46,984 nucleotides of DNA from Bacillota bacterium (GCA_021810565.1 JAJZIM010000018.1:1-46984), one strand, 5' to 3'; positions 34,469 through 43,403 are shown, counted from the first letter of the stretch. The notes: generated by a model not told the origin, from the sequence alone. Program-made: numbers and translations.

Positions 34469-36286
34469 TCATTTATCATCAGCACCGACAGTTTTGGGCA
34501 CGGAACAAGGAGGACGCACCCCCTCCCCCCAACGGATGTGCCCCAGCTTCGCCCAGAGCACCAGCGGTAAATAAATGGCGGTCATGCCGAACACCAAGTC
34601 AAAATGAATATCTTTCAAATCAAGAATTTCCGGGTCGGCGGCCATGAACAGCCCAAGGACGGCCACCAACATGATCACATACCCGACGTAAAGGAGCGTG
34701 GCGCTACCCGCAGGTGCGCTGTCGCCGAAGGACGAGCTGTATTCATCTTCGGCTCGGGGCACCTTGGAAAGCAAGGCTGCGGCCACCAACACGAGCTGCA
34801 GCCGCTGGACAGCCGTCCAGGCCGCAGCGGGCTTTAAAATGATGAGACCGGCTGCGGCGAGGAGGATGGGTACCCCCGCGACCAAGGCCGGCAGGCGGTA
34901 GCGCGGGTTATGGCTTACCCAGGCGAGAATGGCAGAGAAAACTACGAACAGGCCTAGAGTATCGGCATAGAGGGAGACCAGGTCAACAGCTTGGCTTTCC
35001 AATAACAAATAAATGGCGATTATGATAATCAGCAACAAAATAATGTCCAAAACGGTGAATATATTTTTCCGGATTTCGGAACCGGCGCCCTTACCCCGCA
35101 GGGCAACCAAAGCCACGGCCAAACTTCCTAACGCCACCGCGATTTCGAGTCCGCGCATGGTCAAACTCCAAGCCGAAAGTTTGGTGGCGCCGAGGAAAAT
35201 CCAAGCCGACCAGATGGACACCAGCAAAAGGCCGTCGCCCGCCCCTGGCCATCGGCGGTTCAGCCATCCCCGGATCAAGAATACCACCAGCCCGGCGGCC
35301 AGTGCGCCGGTGGAAAAAGTGAACCAAGCACTCCCCGGGTTGCCCAAGGCGGCTTGGGAGACGGAACCCAGGACCAGGAATAGCACCGCCGCCAAGGCGG
35401 GGATAACGAGGAGGAACGCCGGAGGGCCGTAGGTAAAACGCCCCCGGGTAAATTTGGGAGCCAGCCAGCCGATGAGAGCGACCGCGAGGACGGAGAGTAC
35501 GTCCCCCCCCGACAGGGGATATTTTCGGTTCCAAGCCAGGAAGATGTAAACTACGCCGGAGAGGCTCAAACCCGCCAGGAGCAGTGCCAGAGAACGATTT
35601 CCCCAATTTTCCAACGGACGAAGCGCGTGCTTCCCAACGATTTCCGCGAATGCACCCAGTTCCTTCCCGGTAAGCAGCAAAACGGGAAAGGACACCATTA
35701 CCAAGGTTGCAAACTGGCCGACAAGATCCGCCGCATAGATCACCAAACCACGATTTGCGCCGAAAGAAGCCACGGCGAAATGGGCCATCAATCCATAATA
35801 GCTTACGGAAGTGATTAAGAACATTAGATATTCCCTGACTCCATAAATTTCCCGCTTATTCGTCCAGCCGTGCCAAAAAAGCGCCACCAAAGGCAGAACC
35901 ACCGGGAGTAGGAAGAGCAGGGGGTGTAAAGTGACATCAATGCTATCGCCGCCTATGGTTGCGACAAGCCACAGGGCGGCTACCCCGATTCTCATCCATG
36001 TTTTCCCGAAGAGGACTCCGGCAAGAACGAATGCCCAGCCGAAACAAATCAGTAGGGTAGCCAGCGGCAACCAGGCAACGGGTACCGCGTAGAGTTGTTT
36101 GGCCGGTATCGTGATGGCCCAACCAAATCTATCACCATGCCCAATGAGCCCAATGAATACTCCAATAATTACTTCGGCCACACCGAGGGCCAGCAAGAGT
36201 CGCAACGGCTTCGAAAGGATCCGGTCCCGGGTTTTCCTTGGTTCATCGTCCACGGCGTACCCGGGGTTAGCCGGATGTTCCGGCAC
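34469..36286 (-). CDS. Large multi-pass membrane protein, unknown function
   Basis: A 605-residue protein, almost entirely hydrophobic, with roughly 15-17 predicted membrane segments and short polar loops; the N-terminal 30 residues are polar (PEHPANPGYAVDDEPRK) and the tail is charged. I recognise no family; it does not show MFS, ABC or oligosaccharide-flippase motifs. GTG 36286 is preceded on the minus strand by AAAGGGGGGTGAGGCG, which is why I chose it over upstream frame extension to 36466. Codons are visibly richer in A/T (for example AATAAC, AAATAA stretches) than neighbouring genes, and it is bracketed by decayed mobile-element pieces, so it is probably acquired. Confidence 0.65.
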   Translation of the reverse strand: MPEHPANPGYAVDDEPRKTRDRILSKPLRLLLALGVAEVIIGVFIGLIGHGDRFGWAITIPAKQLYAVPVAWLPLATLLICFGWAFVLAGVLFGKTWMRIGVAALWLVATIGGDSIDVTLHPLLFLLPVVLPLVALFWHGWTNKREIYGVREYLMFLITSVSYYGLMAHFAVASFGANRGLVIYAADLVGQFATLVMVSFPVLLLTGKELGAFAEIVGKHALRPLENWGNRSLALLLAGLSLSGVVYIFLAWNRKYPLSGGDVLSVLAVALIGWLAPKFTRGRFTYGPPAFLLVIPALAAVLFLVLGSVSQAALGNPGSAWFTFSTGALAAGLVVFLIRGWLNRRWPGAGDGLLLVSIWSAWIFLGATKLSAWSLTMRGLEIAVALGSLAVALVALRGKGAGSEIRKNIFTVLDIILLLIIIIAIYLLLESQAVDLVSLYADTLGLFVVFSAILAWVSHNPRYRLPALVAGVPILLAAAGLIILKPAAAWTAVQRLQLVLVAAALLSKVPRAEDEYSSSFGDSAPAGSATLLYVGYVIMLVAVLGLFMAADPEILDLKDIHFDLVFGMTAIYLPLVLWAKLGHIRWGEGVRPPCSVPKTVGADDK

Positions 36287-36374
36287 CGCCTCACCCCCCT
36301 TTGAACATGACGCCCGCGCATTCCCCTTCCCAGGCATAGCCGGGAGGGGGTCAAGCGGGCGATGACAATCTCGC

Positions 36375-36403
36375 TTGCGTAAGGCGACCGCAGATGCTAT
36401 AAT
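36375..36403 (+). promoter_or_regulatory. Candidate sigma-A promoter in the island
   Basis: TTGCGT (36375-36380), 17-base spacer, TATAAT (36398-36403). It points into the TnpB-like remnant, with no intact gene until the pyrophosphatase at 36974, which has its own promoter. Confidence 0.45.
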
Positions 36404-36496
36404 TACCATAGATGGTTGGCCATAGGACAGAAATGGGGTCATCACGGGGAGGTGGTAAGGTAGCATCCGTCGGATTATAGCGGTCCCCTATCTATA

Positions 36497-36760
36497 GCCC
36501 ACAAGGGCGTACACGTCCTTGGACAAGCGGACTACCAGCCGCATTCGTCCTCTTCTGTTGTGGGCAGGGGAACATCCGTTAGGGATTTGCCAATGCCAAC
36601 TAGGGCCGGAGCAGCCCGAAGTCACGCCTGGGGAGACCGACATAAGACGCGGATGGAGAACAACTCCGTCGGCGCACAGATCGCTGAGCCAGGAAACTCC
36701 GGGGGCGACCCCGGAAACCCCCGCCTCAAGCCGCCAGGCTTAGGCGGCGGGAGAGTTCAT
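36497..36760 (+). mobile_element. 3' remnant of an IS605/IS200-type tnpB (OrfB) with terminal hairpin
   Basis: In one frame GAYTSLDKRTTS recalls the start of the TnpB zinc-finger region (AYTSxxC), and LGPEQPEVTPGETD...SLSQETPGATPETPASSRQA (only key parts given) resembles the low-complexity C-terminus of OrfB proteins, which often carry GPEVTPVET and KQE...SS patterns. The cysteines and the RuvC part are missing, and the best similarity switches frame, so the gene is broken. It ends in the hairpin at 36721-36747, like IS605-family right ends. No left end or TnpA is visible. The identification is moderate. Confidence 0.4.
36721..36747. repeat. Imperfect hairpin, possible IS605-family end
   Basis: CCGCCT-c-AAGCC (36721-36732) pairs with GGCTT-AGGCGG (36737-36747) around a 4-base loop with one bulged C. 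Hairpins of this kind are the recognition ends of IS200/IS605 elements. It overlaps the putative end of the tnpB remnant. Confidence 0.45.
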
Positions 36761-36916
36761 TTCAGTCGCCCATGGTCCGCTCAGACCAATGCCGAAAGGC
36801 AACCTGTCCCCTCCTGCCCCCCGCGGCATGCAGGGGCCTGCGGTGAAGGCATCGGAGAGCCTTCTCCGGCGCCTGTGAGTGTTCGGGGTCAACGAACCCT
36901 CGCATGGCTAGTGGGC

Positions 36917-36946
36917 TTGCGCATCGGTCTCCTACCAAGGTATAAT
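36917..36946 (+). promoter_or_regulatory. Promoter of the pyrophosphatase-dedA unit
   Basis: TTGCGC (36917-36922), 18-base spacer, TATAAT (36941-36946), 28 bases upstream of the pyrophosphatase start. Confidence 0.65.
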
Positions 36947-36973
36947 TTTCACAGACGGTTGCTTTAAGGAGTG

Positions 36974-37468
36974 ATGGGGGACTTGTCGGAACTGGTGGAA
37001 GTGATCATCGAGATCCCCAAGGGAAGCCGGAACAAGTACGAGTACGATGCTGCACGGAGCGTGATCAGACTAGACCGGGTGCTGTTCTCGTCGGTGCACT
37101 ACCCGGCGGACTACGGCTTCATTCCCGACACCCTGGCCCCGGACGGCGACACCCTGGACGCCCTGGTGCTGGTGGAGGTGCCCACCTTCCCAGGCTGCCA
37201 CATCGAGGTGCGGCCGGTGGGGCTGCTCCTGATGCGGGACGAGCATGGGGAGGACCACAAGATCCTGGCGGTGCCCGCCAGCGATCCCCGCTACAATGAG
37301 ATCAACGATCTGAAGGACGTGGCCCCCCATTGGCTGCGGGAGATCGCCAATTTCTTTTCCACCTATAAGCTGCTGGAGGACAAAGAGTCGGAAACCCTGG
37401 GTTGGGAAGGAGCGGCGGCGGCGGCCGAGTTCATCGACCGGTGCCGGCGGGAGTTCAAGAAGGGGTAA
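36974..37468 (+). CDS. ppa: Inorganic pyrophosphatase (family I)
   Basis: Hydrolyses pyrophosphate to two phosphates, pulling biosynthetic reactions forward. The 164-residue protein has IEIPKGSRNKYEYD near the N-terminus, the DYGFIPDTLAPDGDTLDALVL region holding the metal-binding signature Asp-Gly-Asp-x2-Asp, and KILAVPASDPRYNEINDL; all are conserved in bacterial soluble PPases. The start is uncertain: GTG 36971, ATG 36974 and TTG 36983 are in frame with AAGGAG at 36966-36971; I list ATG 36974. It precedes dedA by 8 bases. Confidence 0.94.
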   Translation: MGDLSELVEVIIEIPKGSRNKYEYDAARSVIRLDRVLFSSVHYPADYGFIPDTLAPDGDTLDALVLVEVPTFPGCHIEVRPVGLLLMRDEHGEDHKILAVPASDPRYNEINDLKDVAPHWLREIANFFSTYKLLEDKESETLGWEGAAAAAEFIDRCRREFKKG

Positions 37469-37476
37469 GGCGGATC

Positions 37477-38079
37477 ATGGAGCACCTGATGGGTTACCTG
37501 CAGACGGTGGGCTACCCGGCCCTTTTCCTGATCCTCCTGGTGGAGAGTCTGGGCGTGCCCAGCCCCAGCGAGCTGGCCGTGGTCCTGGCCGGCTATCTGG
37601 TGTTCCGGGGTGAGCTGTCGTTGCCGGGTGTGATCCTGGCCGGGGCGGCGGGCAGCACGGTGGGGGCCAGCCTGGCCTATCTGGTGGCGGTGCGGGGGGG
37701 CAGGCCATTCCTGGAGCGCTATGCGGGAGCGATCCATCTGGACCGGCGTCGGCTGACAGCGGTGGAGGACTGGTTCGCCCGCCACGGCGGTTGGGCCGTG
37801 TTTTTCGGTCGTCTGCTCACCGGCGTCCGGGCCCTGATCTCCTACCCGGCGGGCATCTTCGGCATGGCCTACCCGCGCTTCGCGATTTGCACGGTCGGGG
37901 GGGCGCTTTTGTATACGGCGCTGTTCGCCACCGGATCCATGCTGTTGGGTCCCCAGTTTCAGGTGCTCCTGGTGTGGATGCGGCCCGGTCCCGCGCTTTA
38001 CCTGCTATTGGGCCTGGTGGTGGTGCTGGGCCTCGGCTACCTCCTGTGGCGCCGCCGGCGGCAACCGGCCGGCGGCTAG
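37477..38079 (+). CDS. DedA-family membrane protein
   Basis: A 200-residue polytopic protein of the DedA/VTT family, which contains undecaprenyl-phosphate and phosphatidylethanolamine translocases. ESLGVPSPSELAVVLAGYLV matches the first conserved hairpin (key E-x-LGxPxPxE), and FFGRLLTGVRALISYPAGIFGMAYPRF has the second (key GR-x5-R-x3-S-x2-AG-x3-M). A basic tail RRRRQ follows the last helix. ATG 37477 lies at the end of a run of frames; its ribosome site GTAAGGCGG is fair. The stop shares a CTAG with the convergent lytic transglycosylase gene. Confidence 0.92.
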   Translation: MEHLMGYLQTVGYPALFLILLVESLGVPSPSELAVVLAGYLVFRGELSLPGVILAGAAGSTVGASLAYLVAVRGGRPFLERYAGAIHLDRRRLTAVEDWFARHGGWAVFFGRLLTGVRALISYPAGIFGMAYPRFAICTVGGALLYTALFATGSMLLGPQFQVLLVWMRPGPALYLLLGLVVVLGLGYLLWRRRRQPAGG

Positions 38080-38573
38080 CCGTAGCGGTCCAGGTTGTTT
38101 CCCAGGATCTCGGCAACGTAGGCCTGGGTCTGGGGTATGGGGGGGATGCCGCCGGCGGCCTCCACCGCGGCTGGCCCCGCGTTGTAGGCGGCGAGGGCCA
38201 GAGGCAGGCTGCCGCCGAAGCGATCCAGCAGGGAGCGCAGGTAATGCGCTCCGGCGGCGACGTTTTGGGCCGGGTCGAAGGGGTCGGTGACCCCCAACTC
38301 CGCGGCGGTGCCGGGCATGAGCTGCATGAGCCCCATGGCGCCGGCGGAGGACACCGCCTGGGGGTTGAAGCCGGACTCGGCGGCGATCACCCGCTGCAGG
38401 AGCTGCGGCGGCAGGTCGTAGCGGCGGGCCGCCTGACGGATCAGGCTTTGGAAGTGCCCCGGCGTGGGCACAGGGGAGAGGGCTCCCGTGGAGCGGGGGG
38501 CCAAACGGCCGAGGATTCCCTGCACCCTTTGCAGCAGGGCCGCCATATCCTGTTGGATTTCGCCGGTAAACAT
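38076..38573 (-). CDS. Lytic transglycosylase (SLT domain)
   Basis: A 165-residue protein with the soluble-lytic-transglycosylase catalytic domain at about residues 45-155: IAAESGFNPQAVSSAGAMGLMQLMPGTA (key catalytic Glu in AESGFNP, then GAMGLMQLMP) and AAYNAGPAAVE. These enzymes cleave the glycan strands of peptidoglycan. No signal peptide is seen at the chosen start (ATG 38573); the first 40 residues are a helical linker. It is therefore either secreted in another way or starts differently, but no upstream in-frame hydrophobic leader is evident. Stop shared with dedA on a CTAG. Confidence 0.88.
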   Translation of the reverse strand: MFTGEIQQDMAALLQRVQGILGRLAPRSTGALSPVPTPGHFQSLIRQAARRYDLPPQLLQRVIAAESGFNPQAVSSAGAMGLMQLMPGTAAELGVTDPFDPAQNVAAGAHYLRSLLDRFGGSLPLALAAYNAGPAAVEAAGGIPPIPQTQAYVAEILGNNLDRYG

Positions 38574-38668
38574 GCCTGCCACCACCTCTTGGCTGCCGGA
38601 TTGAGGATATTCTTCGCCGCGCACACGGGTATTCCTGCCGCGGCGGTGCGAGAAGGGAGAGATCACCC

Positions 38669-38869
38669 ATGCCCCAAAGAGCGCTGGTGCGGGGATTGGC
38701 GGCCATCGGCGCGGGAGCCATCCCGCCGGTGGTGAGCGTGGTGCGCGACGAGTATATCTTTTCGCGCGTCGATCTGGTGGGTTTGGCGCTATGCGGCTAC
38801 GGATTGTATACCGCGGCGTGGGCTCTGGGGCGGGCGGCCCGGGAGCGGCTGCGGGACGCGGCGCGATGA
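38669..38869 (+). CDS. Small membrane-like protein upstream of selA
   Basis: A 66-residue protein with one or two hydrophobic stretches (residues about 9-25 and 36-54) and a basic C-terminal tail. I recognise no family. AAGGGAGAGA is about 9 bases before ATG 38669. The stop TGA overlaps the selA start (ATGA), so translation of selA is probably coupled to it. Confidence 0.6.
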   Translation: MPQRALVRGLAAIGAGAIPPVVSVVRDEYIFSRVDLVGLALCGYGLYTAAWALGRAARERLRDAAR

Positions 38870-40287
38870 GGACTTCCCGGCGGGAACTGCTGCGGGAGAT
38901 CCCGGCGGTGGGACGCCTGCTGGACGACCCGCGGGGCCGGGAACTGATCGGGCGGTTTCCCCGCGCCCAAGTGGCTCGGGCCATCGCCGCGGCGGCGGAG
39001 GGGCTGCGCCGCCGGGTGCAGCAAGTGCCGGAGGAGGAGTTGGCTTCCTTGGAGATCGGCAGCCGGGTGGTGTTGGAGGCGGCGGCGGCGCGCCTTAGCG
39101 AGCTGGAACGAGCGCACCTCACCCGGGTGCTGAACGCCACGGGAGTGGTGGTGCACACCAACCTGGGGCGCTCAGTCCTGGCCGAGGAGGCGGTGGAGGC
39201 GCTCGCCGAGGCGGCCCGCGGCTACAGCAACCTGGAGTTTGATCTGGACACCGGACGGCGGGGCTCTCGGCACAGCCACCTGGAGGAGGTGCTCTGCCGA
39301 ATCACCGGGGCCGAGGCGGCCATGGCGGTTAACAACAACGCCGCCGCGGTGTTCTTGGTGCTGCATACCCTGGCGCACGGTCGCCAGGTGCCCATCTCCC
39401 GCGGCCAGTTGGTGGAGATCGGGGGCTCCTTTCGCATTCCCGAGGTGATGCTGGCCAGCGGGGCCATCCTGGTGGAGGTCGGTACCACCAACAAGACCCA
39501 CTTGGCGGACTACGAGGCGGCCATTCGGGAGGAGACGGCCTTCCTGTTGAAGGTGCATCAGTCCAACTACCGCATCGTGGGCTTCACCCAGGACGTGCCC
39601 CTGCCGGAGCTGGTGCAACTGGCCCATTCCCGCGGTTTGCCGGTGGTGGAGGACCTGGGCAGCGGGGTGCTGGTGGAGCTGGGATCCCGGCAGGTGGCCT
39701 CGGAGCCCACGGTGCAGTCCAGCATCCGGGACGGGGCCGATCTGGTCACCTTCAGCGGGGACAAGCTCCTGGGCGGTCCCCAGGCCGGGATCATCGTGGG
39801 GCGGCGGGAACTGGTGGAGCGGCTGAAGCGGGATCACCTGGCCCGGGCCCTGCGGGTGGACAAACTGACCATCGCCGCCCTGGAGGCCACCCTGCGCCTC
39901 TACCTGCGGGGGGAGGCGTGGGAGCGGATCCCCACCCTGCGCATGCTGGGAACGTCGCCCGAGCTGCTGCGGCGCAGGGCTTCGCGGTTGGCTCGGGCGC
40001 TTGGCCGGGCGCTGGGGGAGGCGGCCCAGGTGCGGGTGTTGCCGGGTACCTCCCGTCCCGGTGGCGGCTCGCTGCCGGCGGTGGAATTACCGACCTCCCT
40101 GGTGGAGGTCACGCCCCGGAGGATCACGGCGGCCCAACTGGCGGAACGGCTCCGGCACGGCGCACCACCCCTGGTGGGGCGGGTGCAGCACGACGGGCTG
40201 TTGCTCGATCTGCGGACCATCGACCCGAAGGAGGAGGCGCTGCTCGTGCGGGTGATGCGGGATGCTGCGGTGGGGGAGCCCAGCTGA
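38866..40287 (+). CDS. selA: L-seryl-tRNA(Sec) selenium transferase
   Basis: PLP enzyme that converts seryl-tRNA(Sec) to selenocysteinyl-tRNA(Sec) using selenophosphate. The 473-residue protein matches SelA throughout: INxTGVVVHTNLGRS (here LNATGVVVHTNLGRSVL), YSNLEFDLDTGRRGSRHSHLE (key YSNLEFDLxxGxRGSR), and the PLP lysine Lys300 in FSGDKLLGGPQAGI. ATG 38866 overlaps the preceding small gene. No selB, selD or tRNA-Sec is in the window, so the pathway must be completed elsewhere or be absent. The next gene, bshC, starts at TGATG of its stop. Confidence 0.95.
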   Translation: MRTSRRELLREIPAVGRLLDDPRGRELIGRFPRAQVARAIAAAAEGLRRRVQQVPEEELASLEIGSRVVLEAAAARLSELERAHLTRVLNATGVVVHTNLGRSVLAEEAVEALAEAARGYSNLEFDLDTGRRGSRHSHLEEVLCRITGAEAAMAVNNNAAAVFLVLHTLAHGRQVPISRGQLVEIGGSFRIPEVMLASGAILVEVGTTNKTHLADYEAAIREETAFLLKVHQSNYRIVGFTQDVPLPELVQLAHSRGLPVVEDLGSGVLVELGSRQVASEPTVQSSIRDGADLVTFSGDKLLGGPQAGIIVGRRELVERLKRDHLARALRVDKLTIAALEATLRLYLRGEAWERIPTLRMLGTSPELLRRRASRLARALGRALGEAAQVRVLPGTSRPGGGSLPAVELPTSLVEVTPRRITAAQLAERLRHGAPPLVGRVQHDGLLLDLRTIDPKEEALLVRVMRDAAVGEPS

Positions 40288-41921
40288 TGCGCCTGGAGCG
40301 GGTGATGCTGCCGGAGGCCCTCCCTTTGGTTCGCCGTTATCGGGAGGACTTCCCCGCGGTGGCCGAGTTCTACAGCTACGATCCTCGGGATCCCGACAGT
40401 TGGCGGCAGCGGCGGGAGCAGGTGCTGGCCGTGCCGGGGGAGCGACTGCGGGCGGCCGAGATCCTGGCCTCCTACAACCGCCGGATCGGGTCCGGGCCCC
40501 GCACCCAGGCCAATATTGAGCGGCTGGCCGACCCGCTGGCCACGGTGGTGGTGGCGGGACAGCAGGCGGGAGTATGCACCGGCCCTCTATACACGGTGTA
40601 CAAGGCCTTGGTCGCGGCGGCCCTGAGCCGACGGCTGGAGGAGGAACTGGGCACGCCGGTGGTGCCCCTCTTCTGGGTCGCCGGCGAGGACCACGACCTG
40701 GCGGAGATAGATCACCTGCATCTGTTGGGATCGGATCTTACGTGGCGGGAACTGCGCGTGGAGGGGCTGCCGGAGGGACAGGTGCCCGCGGGCTGGGTGG
40801 AGGTGGGGCCGGGCGTCTTCGACCTGATCCACCGTCTGACCGAGACGCTGCCGCCGGGGGAAGGACGCCGGAGCGTGTTGGATCTGCTGGAGGGCGAGGC
40901 GGCCCAGGCCGACAACCTGGCCGAGTGGTTCGCCCGGGTCATGGCCCGCCTCTTCCGGGAGCAGGGGCTGATCATGGTGGACGCCCTGGATCCCAAGCTG
41001 CGGGACTTGGCCGCACCGGTGCTGGCCGGAGTGGTGCGGGAGCGCCGGGAGGTGGCCCGGGCGGTGGCGGCGGCGGACGCTCGCCTGACGGCCGGGGGCT
41101 TTGTGCCCCAGGTGGTCAAGGAGGCGGGCAGCCTGCACCTGTTCCACTTCTGGGAGGGAGAACGCCTGCCGCTGCATTGGGAGGAGGACCGGATCACCCT
41201 GCGGGGGCGCTCCACCGGTTGGGAGGCGGGGGAGTTGGAGCAGCGCGTGGGGCGCTTCCCCCAGGAATTCAGCCCCGACGTCTTCGCCCGCCCCCTGGTG
41301 CAGGACCACCTCTTTCCCGTCCTGGCCCAGGTGGTGGGACCGGGGGAACTGTCCTACCACGCCCAACTGCGGGAGGTATTCGCCCGCTTCGGACGCCAGC
41401 TTCCTATCCTCTACCTGCGGCCCAGCCTAACTCTGGTGGAGGGGACGGTGGAAAAGCTGATGCGCCGCCACGGCCTGGATTTCCCGGCGGCGGTGGGCGA
41501 CTTCGCGGCAAGCACGGCCCGCTATCTGGAGGAACGTGATCAGGTGGGCATCCACGCCGAGTTCGCGGCATGGCGGGAGGAGGCCGCCCGCAGCTACCGG
41601 CAGTTGGTGGAACGGGTGCAGGTGGCGGCCCCGGAGGTTCGGGTGCTGGCGGAGGACAACCTGCGGCGGATCCTGGAGCAGAGCGAGTGGCTGGAGCGCA
41701 AGGCCTTCGAGGAGCACCGCCGCTCCTGCGAGGCGGGATTGCGCCAGCTGCGCAAGGTGCGGGAAAACCTCTACCCGCGGGGCAACCTGCAGGAGCGGGT
41801 CATGAACGTGATGCCCTTTCTCGCCCGCCACGGCATGGATCTGTTGGACCGCCTGGGGGAGCTGCCGCTTCTGGAGGGGGAGGGGCACCTGCTGGTGCAT
41901 CTGGCGGAGCGGGAGGGCTGA
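40287..41921 (+). CDS. bshC: Bacillithiol biosynthesis cysteine-adding enzyme BshC
   Basis: Adds cysteine to glucosaminyl-malate in the last step of bacillithiol synthesis, the low-molecular-weight thiol of many Bacillota. At 544 residues it has family hallmarks VVAGQQAGVCTGPLYTVYKALVAAALSR (key GQQAGxxTGPLYTxYK), VPLFWVAGEDHDLAEIDH (key FWVAGEDHDxxEIxH), and SYHAQLREVFARFGRQLPILYLRPS. The start ATG overlaps the selA stop as TGATG. bshA and bshB are not in the window. A hairpin follows 24 bases after the stop. Confidence 0.95.
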   Translation: MRLERVMLPEALPLVRRYREDFPAVAEFYSYDPRDPDSWRQRREQVLAVPGERLRAAEILASYNRRIGSGPRTQANIERLADPLATVVVAGQQAGVCTGPLYTVYKALVAAALSRRLEEELGTPVVPLFWVAGEDHDLAEIDHLHLLGSDLTWRELRVEGLPEGQVPAGWVEVGPGVFDLIHRLTETLPPGEGRRSVLDLLEGEAAQADNLAEWFARVMARLFREQGLIMVDALDPKLRDLAAPVLAGVVRERREVARAVAAADARLTAGGFVPQVVKEAGSLHLFHFWEGERLPLHWEEDRITLRGRSTGWEAGELEQRVGRFPQEFSPDVFARPLVQDHLFPVLAQVVGPGELSYHAQLREVFARFGRQLPILYLRPSLTLVEGTVEKLMRRHGLDFPAAVGDFAASTARYLEERDQVGIHAEFAAWREEAARSYRQLVERVQVAAPEVRVLAEDNLRRILEQSEWLERKAFEEHRRSCEAGLRQLRKVRENLYPRGNLQERVMNVMPFLARHGMDLLDRLGELPLLEGEGHLLVHLAEREG

Positions 41922-41944
41922 CCCGGCAGCCGGCACCCCGGCCC

Positions 41945-41976
41945 AGCCCCGGGGAAGCGCATGGCTCCTCCGGGCT
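41945..41976 (+). terminator. Probable terminator after bshC
   Basis: AGCCCCGGGGA (41945-41955) pairs with TCCTCCGGGCT (41966-41976) with one mismatch and one G-T pair, followed by ATTTAC. The T-tract is short. Confidence 0.4.
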
Positions 41977-41977
41977 A

Positions 41978-42006
41978 TTTACAGGCGATCCTGCGAGGAG
42001 TATAAA
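41978..42006 (+). promoter_or_regulatory. Promoter of the CcoG-like gene
   Basis: TTTACA (41978-41983), 17-base spacer, TATAAA (42001-42006), 35 bases upstream of ATG 42042. Confidence 0.7.
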
Positions 42007-42041
42007 GAAAGGCGGTGGTGTAGAAAAGGGGAGGGACGGGA

Positions 42042-43376
42042 ATGCAGGGGAAGATCCGGCGCTGGCGGCGGGCCCTGCAGCTGGTCACCCTGGCGGCCTT
42101 CGCGGCGGCTCCCTTCCTGAACGTCTTCCGGATCGATCTGCACCGCGAGCGCGTGTATCTTTACGGGCACGTGTATCCCCTGCTGGCCACCAACAGCGTG
42201 GGGATTCCCTTTCTGGTCATCATCCCCATCGCCTTTATCCTGGCGCTGTTCCTCTTTCTTTTCGCCCTCTCCTTCGTTTTGGAGCGGGCCTTTTGCGGCT
42301 GGTTTTGCCCCCAGGGGCTCTTGGCGGAGACGGGAGACCAGTTGGGCGTGTTGCTGCGGGGGCGGTGGGGCCTGTGGGGGGGATCCCGGGCGCCGGGGCG
42401 GCGGTGGCGGCTGGGGGGCTGGCCGCGCGCCGGGGCCTGGGTGGGGCTCACGGGGGCGGCCGTGATCGGAGCGGGGATCCTGGCCTTCGCCACCCTGTCC
42501 TATCTGGTGGATCCGCCCTACCTCTTGGGAAGCATCTTGGGGCTGCGCGAGCCCTGGGTCGCGGCGTACCTTGCCGTCACGGCCCTGATCTTCTTGGACA
42601 TCGTCTGGCTGCGGCATCTTTGGTGCCGCCTTTGCCCTTTCGGCACCCTGTACCAACTGGTCTTCGCCTGGCTGGCGGAGCTCTTGCGCTATTCCTTCCC
42701 CGGCTGGGGCGATACCCTGCGGGTGCGCTTTCAGCGGGACCGGGAGGCGGACTGCGCCCGCTGCCGCTACTGCGAAAAGGTTTGCTTCATGGGGGTGCCG
42801 ATCCTCAGCCGGGATGACTCCCCGGAGTGCGTGGACTGCGGCGAGTGCGTGGAGGCCTGCGCCGCCATCATGGCGGGCAAGGGGCGACCGCCCATCCTGG
42901 ACTTCTCCCCGCCGCGGCCGGGAGGAACCGCGGGGCCCCAGGGGGAGGGGGCGTGGCTGTTCCATCTCTCCCGCCGGGCGGTGACGGGGACGGTCCTGGC
43001 CGTCTTGGCCGTGGCCATCACGGCGGCGCCGCTCTTGGTCGCCACGGGTGCTCAGTGGAAGCTGGAGACCAGAAGCGGGTCTTTGGAGCCGGGCGGCGCG
43101 CGGTTCACCTATCGAGTGTCGGTCACCAACAACGGACTTGCCGCGCACACCTTCCGGCTGGTTCCGGAGGGACTGCCGCGCGGCGTGGCGTACAACCGAC
43201 CGGAGGCGATTATACCTTCCCAAGAGACCCGGCAGCTGGTGTTGCGGGTGCGGGCCGAAGGCAGCCCCACCCCCTATCTGGGAACGGGCACGCCTTTTCG
43301 GCTGGTGCTGTGGGAGGGAGCAAGGCGGATCGCGGAGATGCCTTTGACCTTGCACATATCCGGCTCCCTGGGTTAG
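42042..43376 (+). CDS. CcoG/FixG-like membrane polyferredoxin
   Basis: A 444-residue membrane protein. Residues 1-30 and the next 240 hold about five membrane segments with the redox-associated motifs CGWFCPQG (about 86) and CRLCPFGT (about 200). A cytoplasmic module follows with two 4Fe-4S sites, CARCRYCEKVC and CVDCGECVEAC. Another membrane helix then leads to a C-terminal immunoglobulin-like domain (from about 345), the FixG/CcoG layout. CcoG assists maturation of cbb3 cytochrome oxidase by copper reduction; NapH relatives lack the Ig-like part. No oxidase genes are present here. GGGGAGGGACGGG precedes ATG 42042. Confidence 0.87.
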   Translation: MQGKIRRWRRALQLVTLAAFAAAPFLNVFRIDLHRERVYLYGHVYPLLATNSVGIPFLVIIPIAFILALFLFLFALSFVLERAFCGWFCPQGLLAETGDQLGVLLRGRWGLWGGSRAPGRRWRLGGWPRAGAWVGLTGAAVIGAGILAFATLSYLVDPPYLLGSILGLREPWVAAYLAVTALIFLDIVWLRHLWCRLCPFGTLYQLVFAWLAELLRYSFPGWGDTLRVRFQRDREADCARCRYCEKVCFMGVPILSRDDSPECVDCGECVEACAAIMAGKGRPPILDFSPPRPGGTAGPQGEGAWLFHLSRRAVTGTVLAVLAVAITAAPLLVATGAQWKLETRSGSLEPGGARFTYRVSVTNNGLAAHTFRLVPEGLPRGVAYNRPEAIIPSQETRQLVLRVRAEGSPTPYLGTGTPFRLVLWEGARRIAEMPLTLHISGSLG

Positions 43377-43403
43377 ACGATGCACGGGAGGAGTTGAGGC
43401 CTT

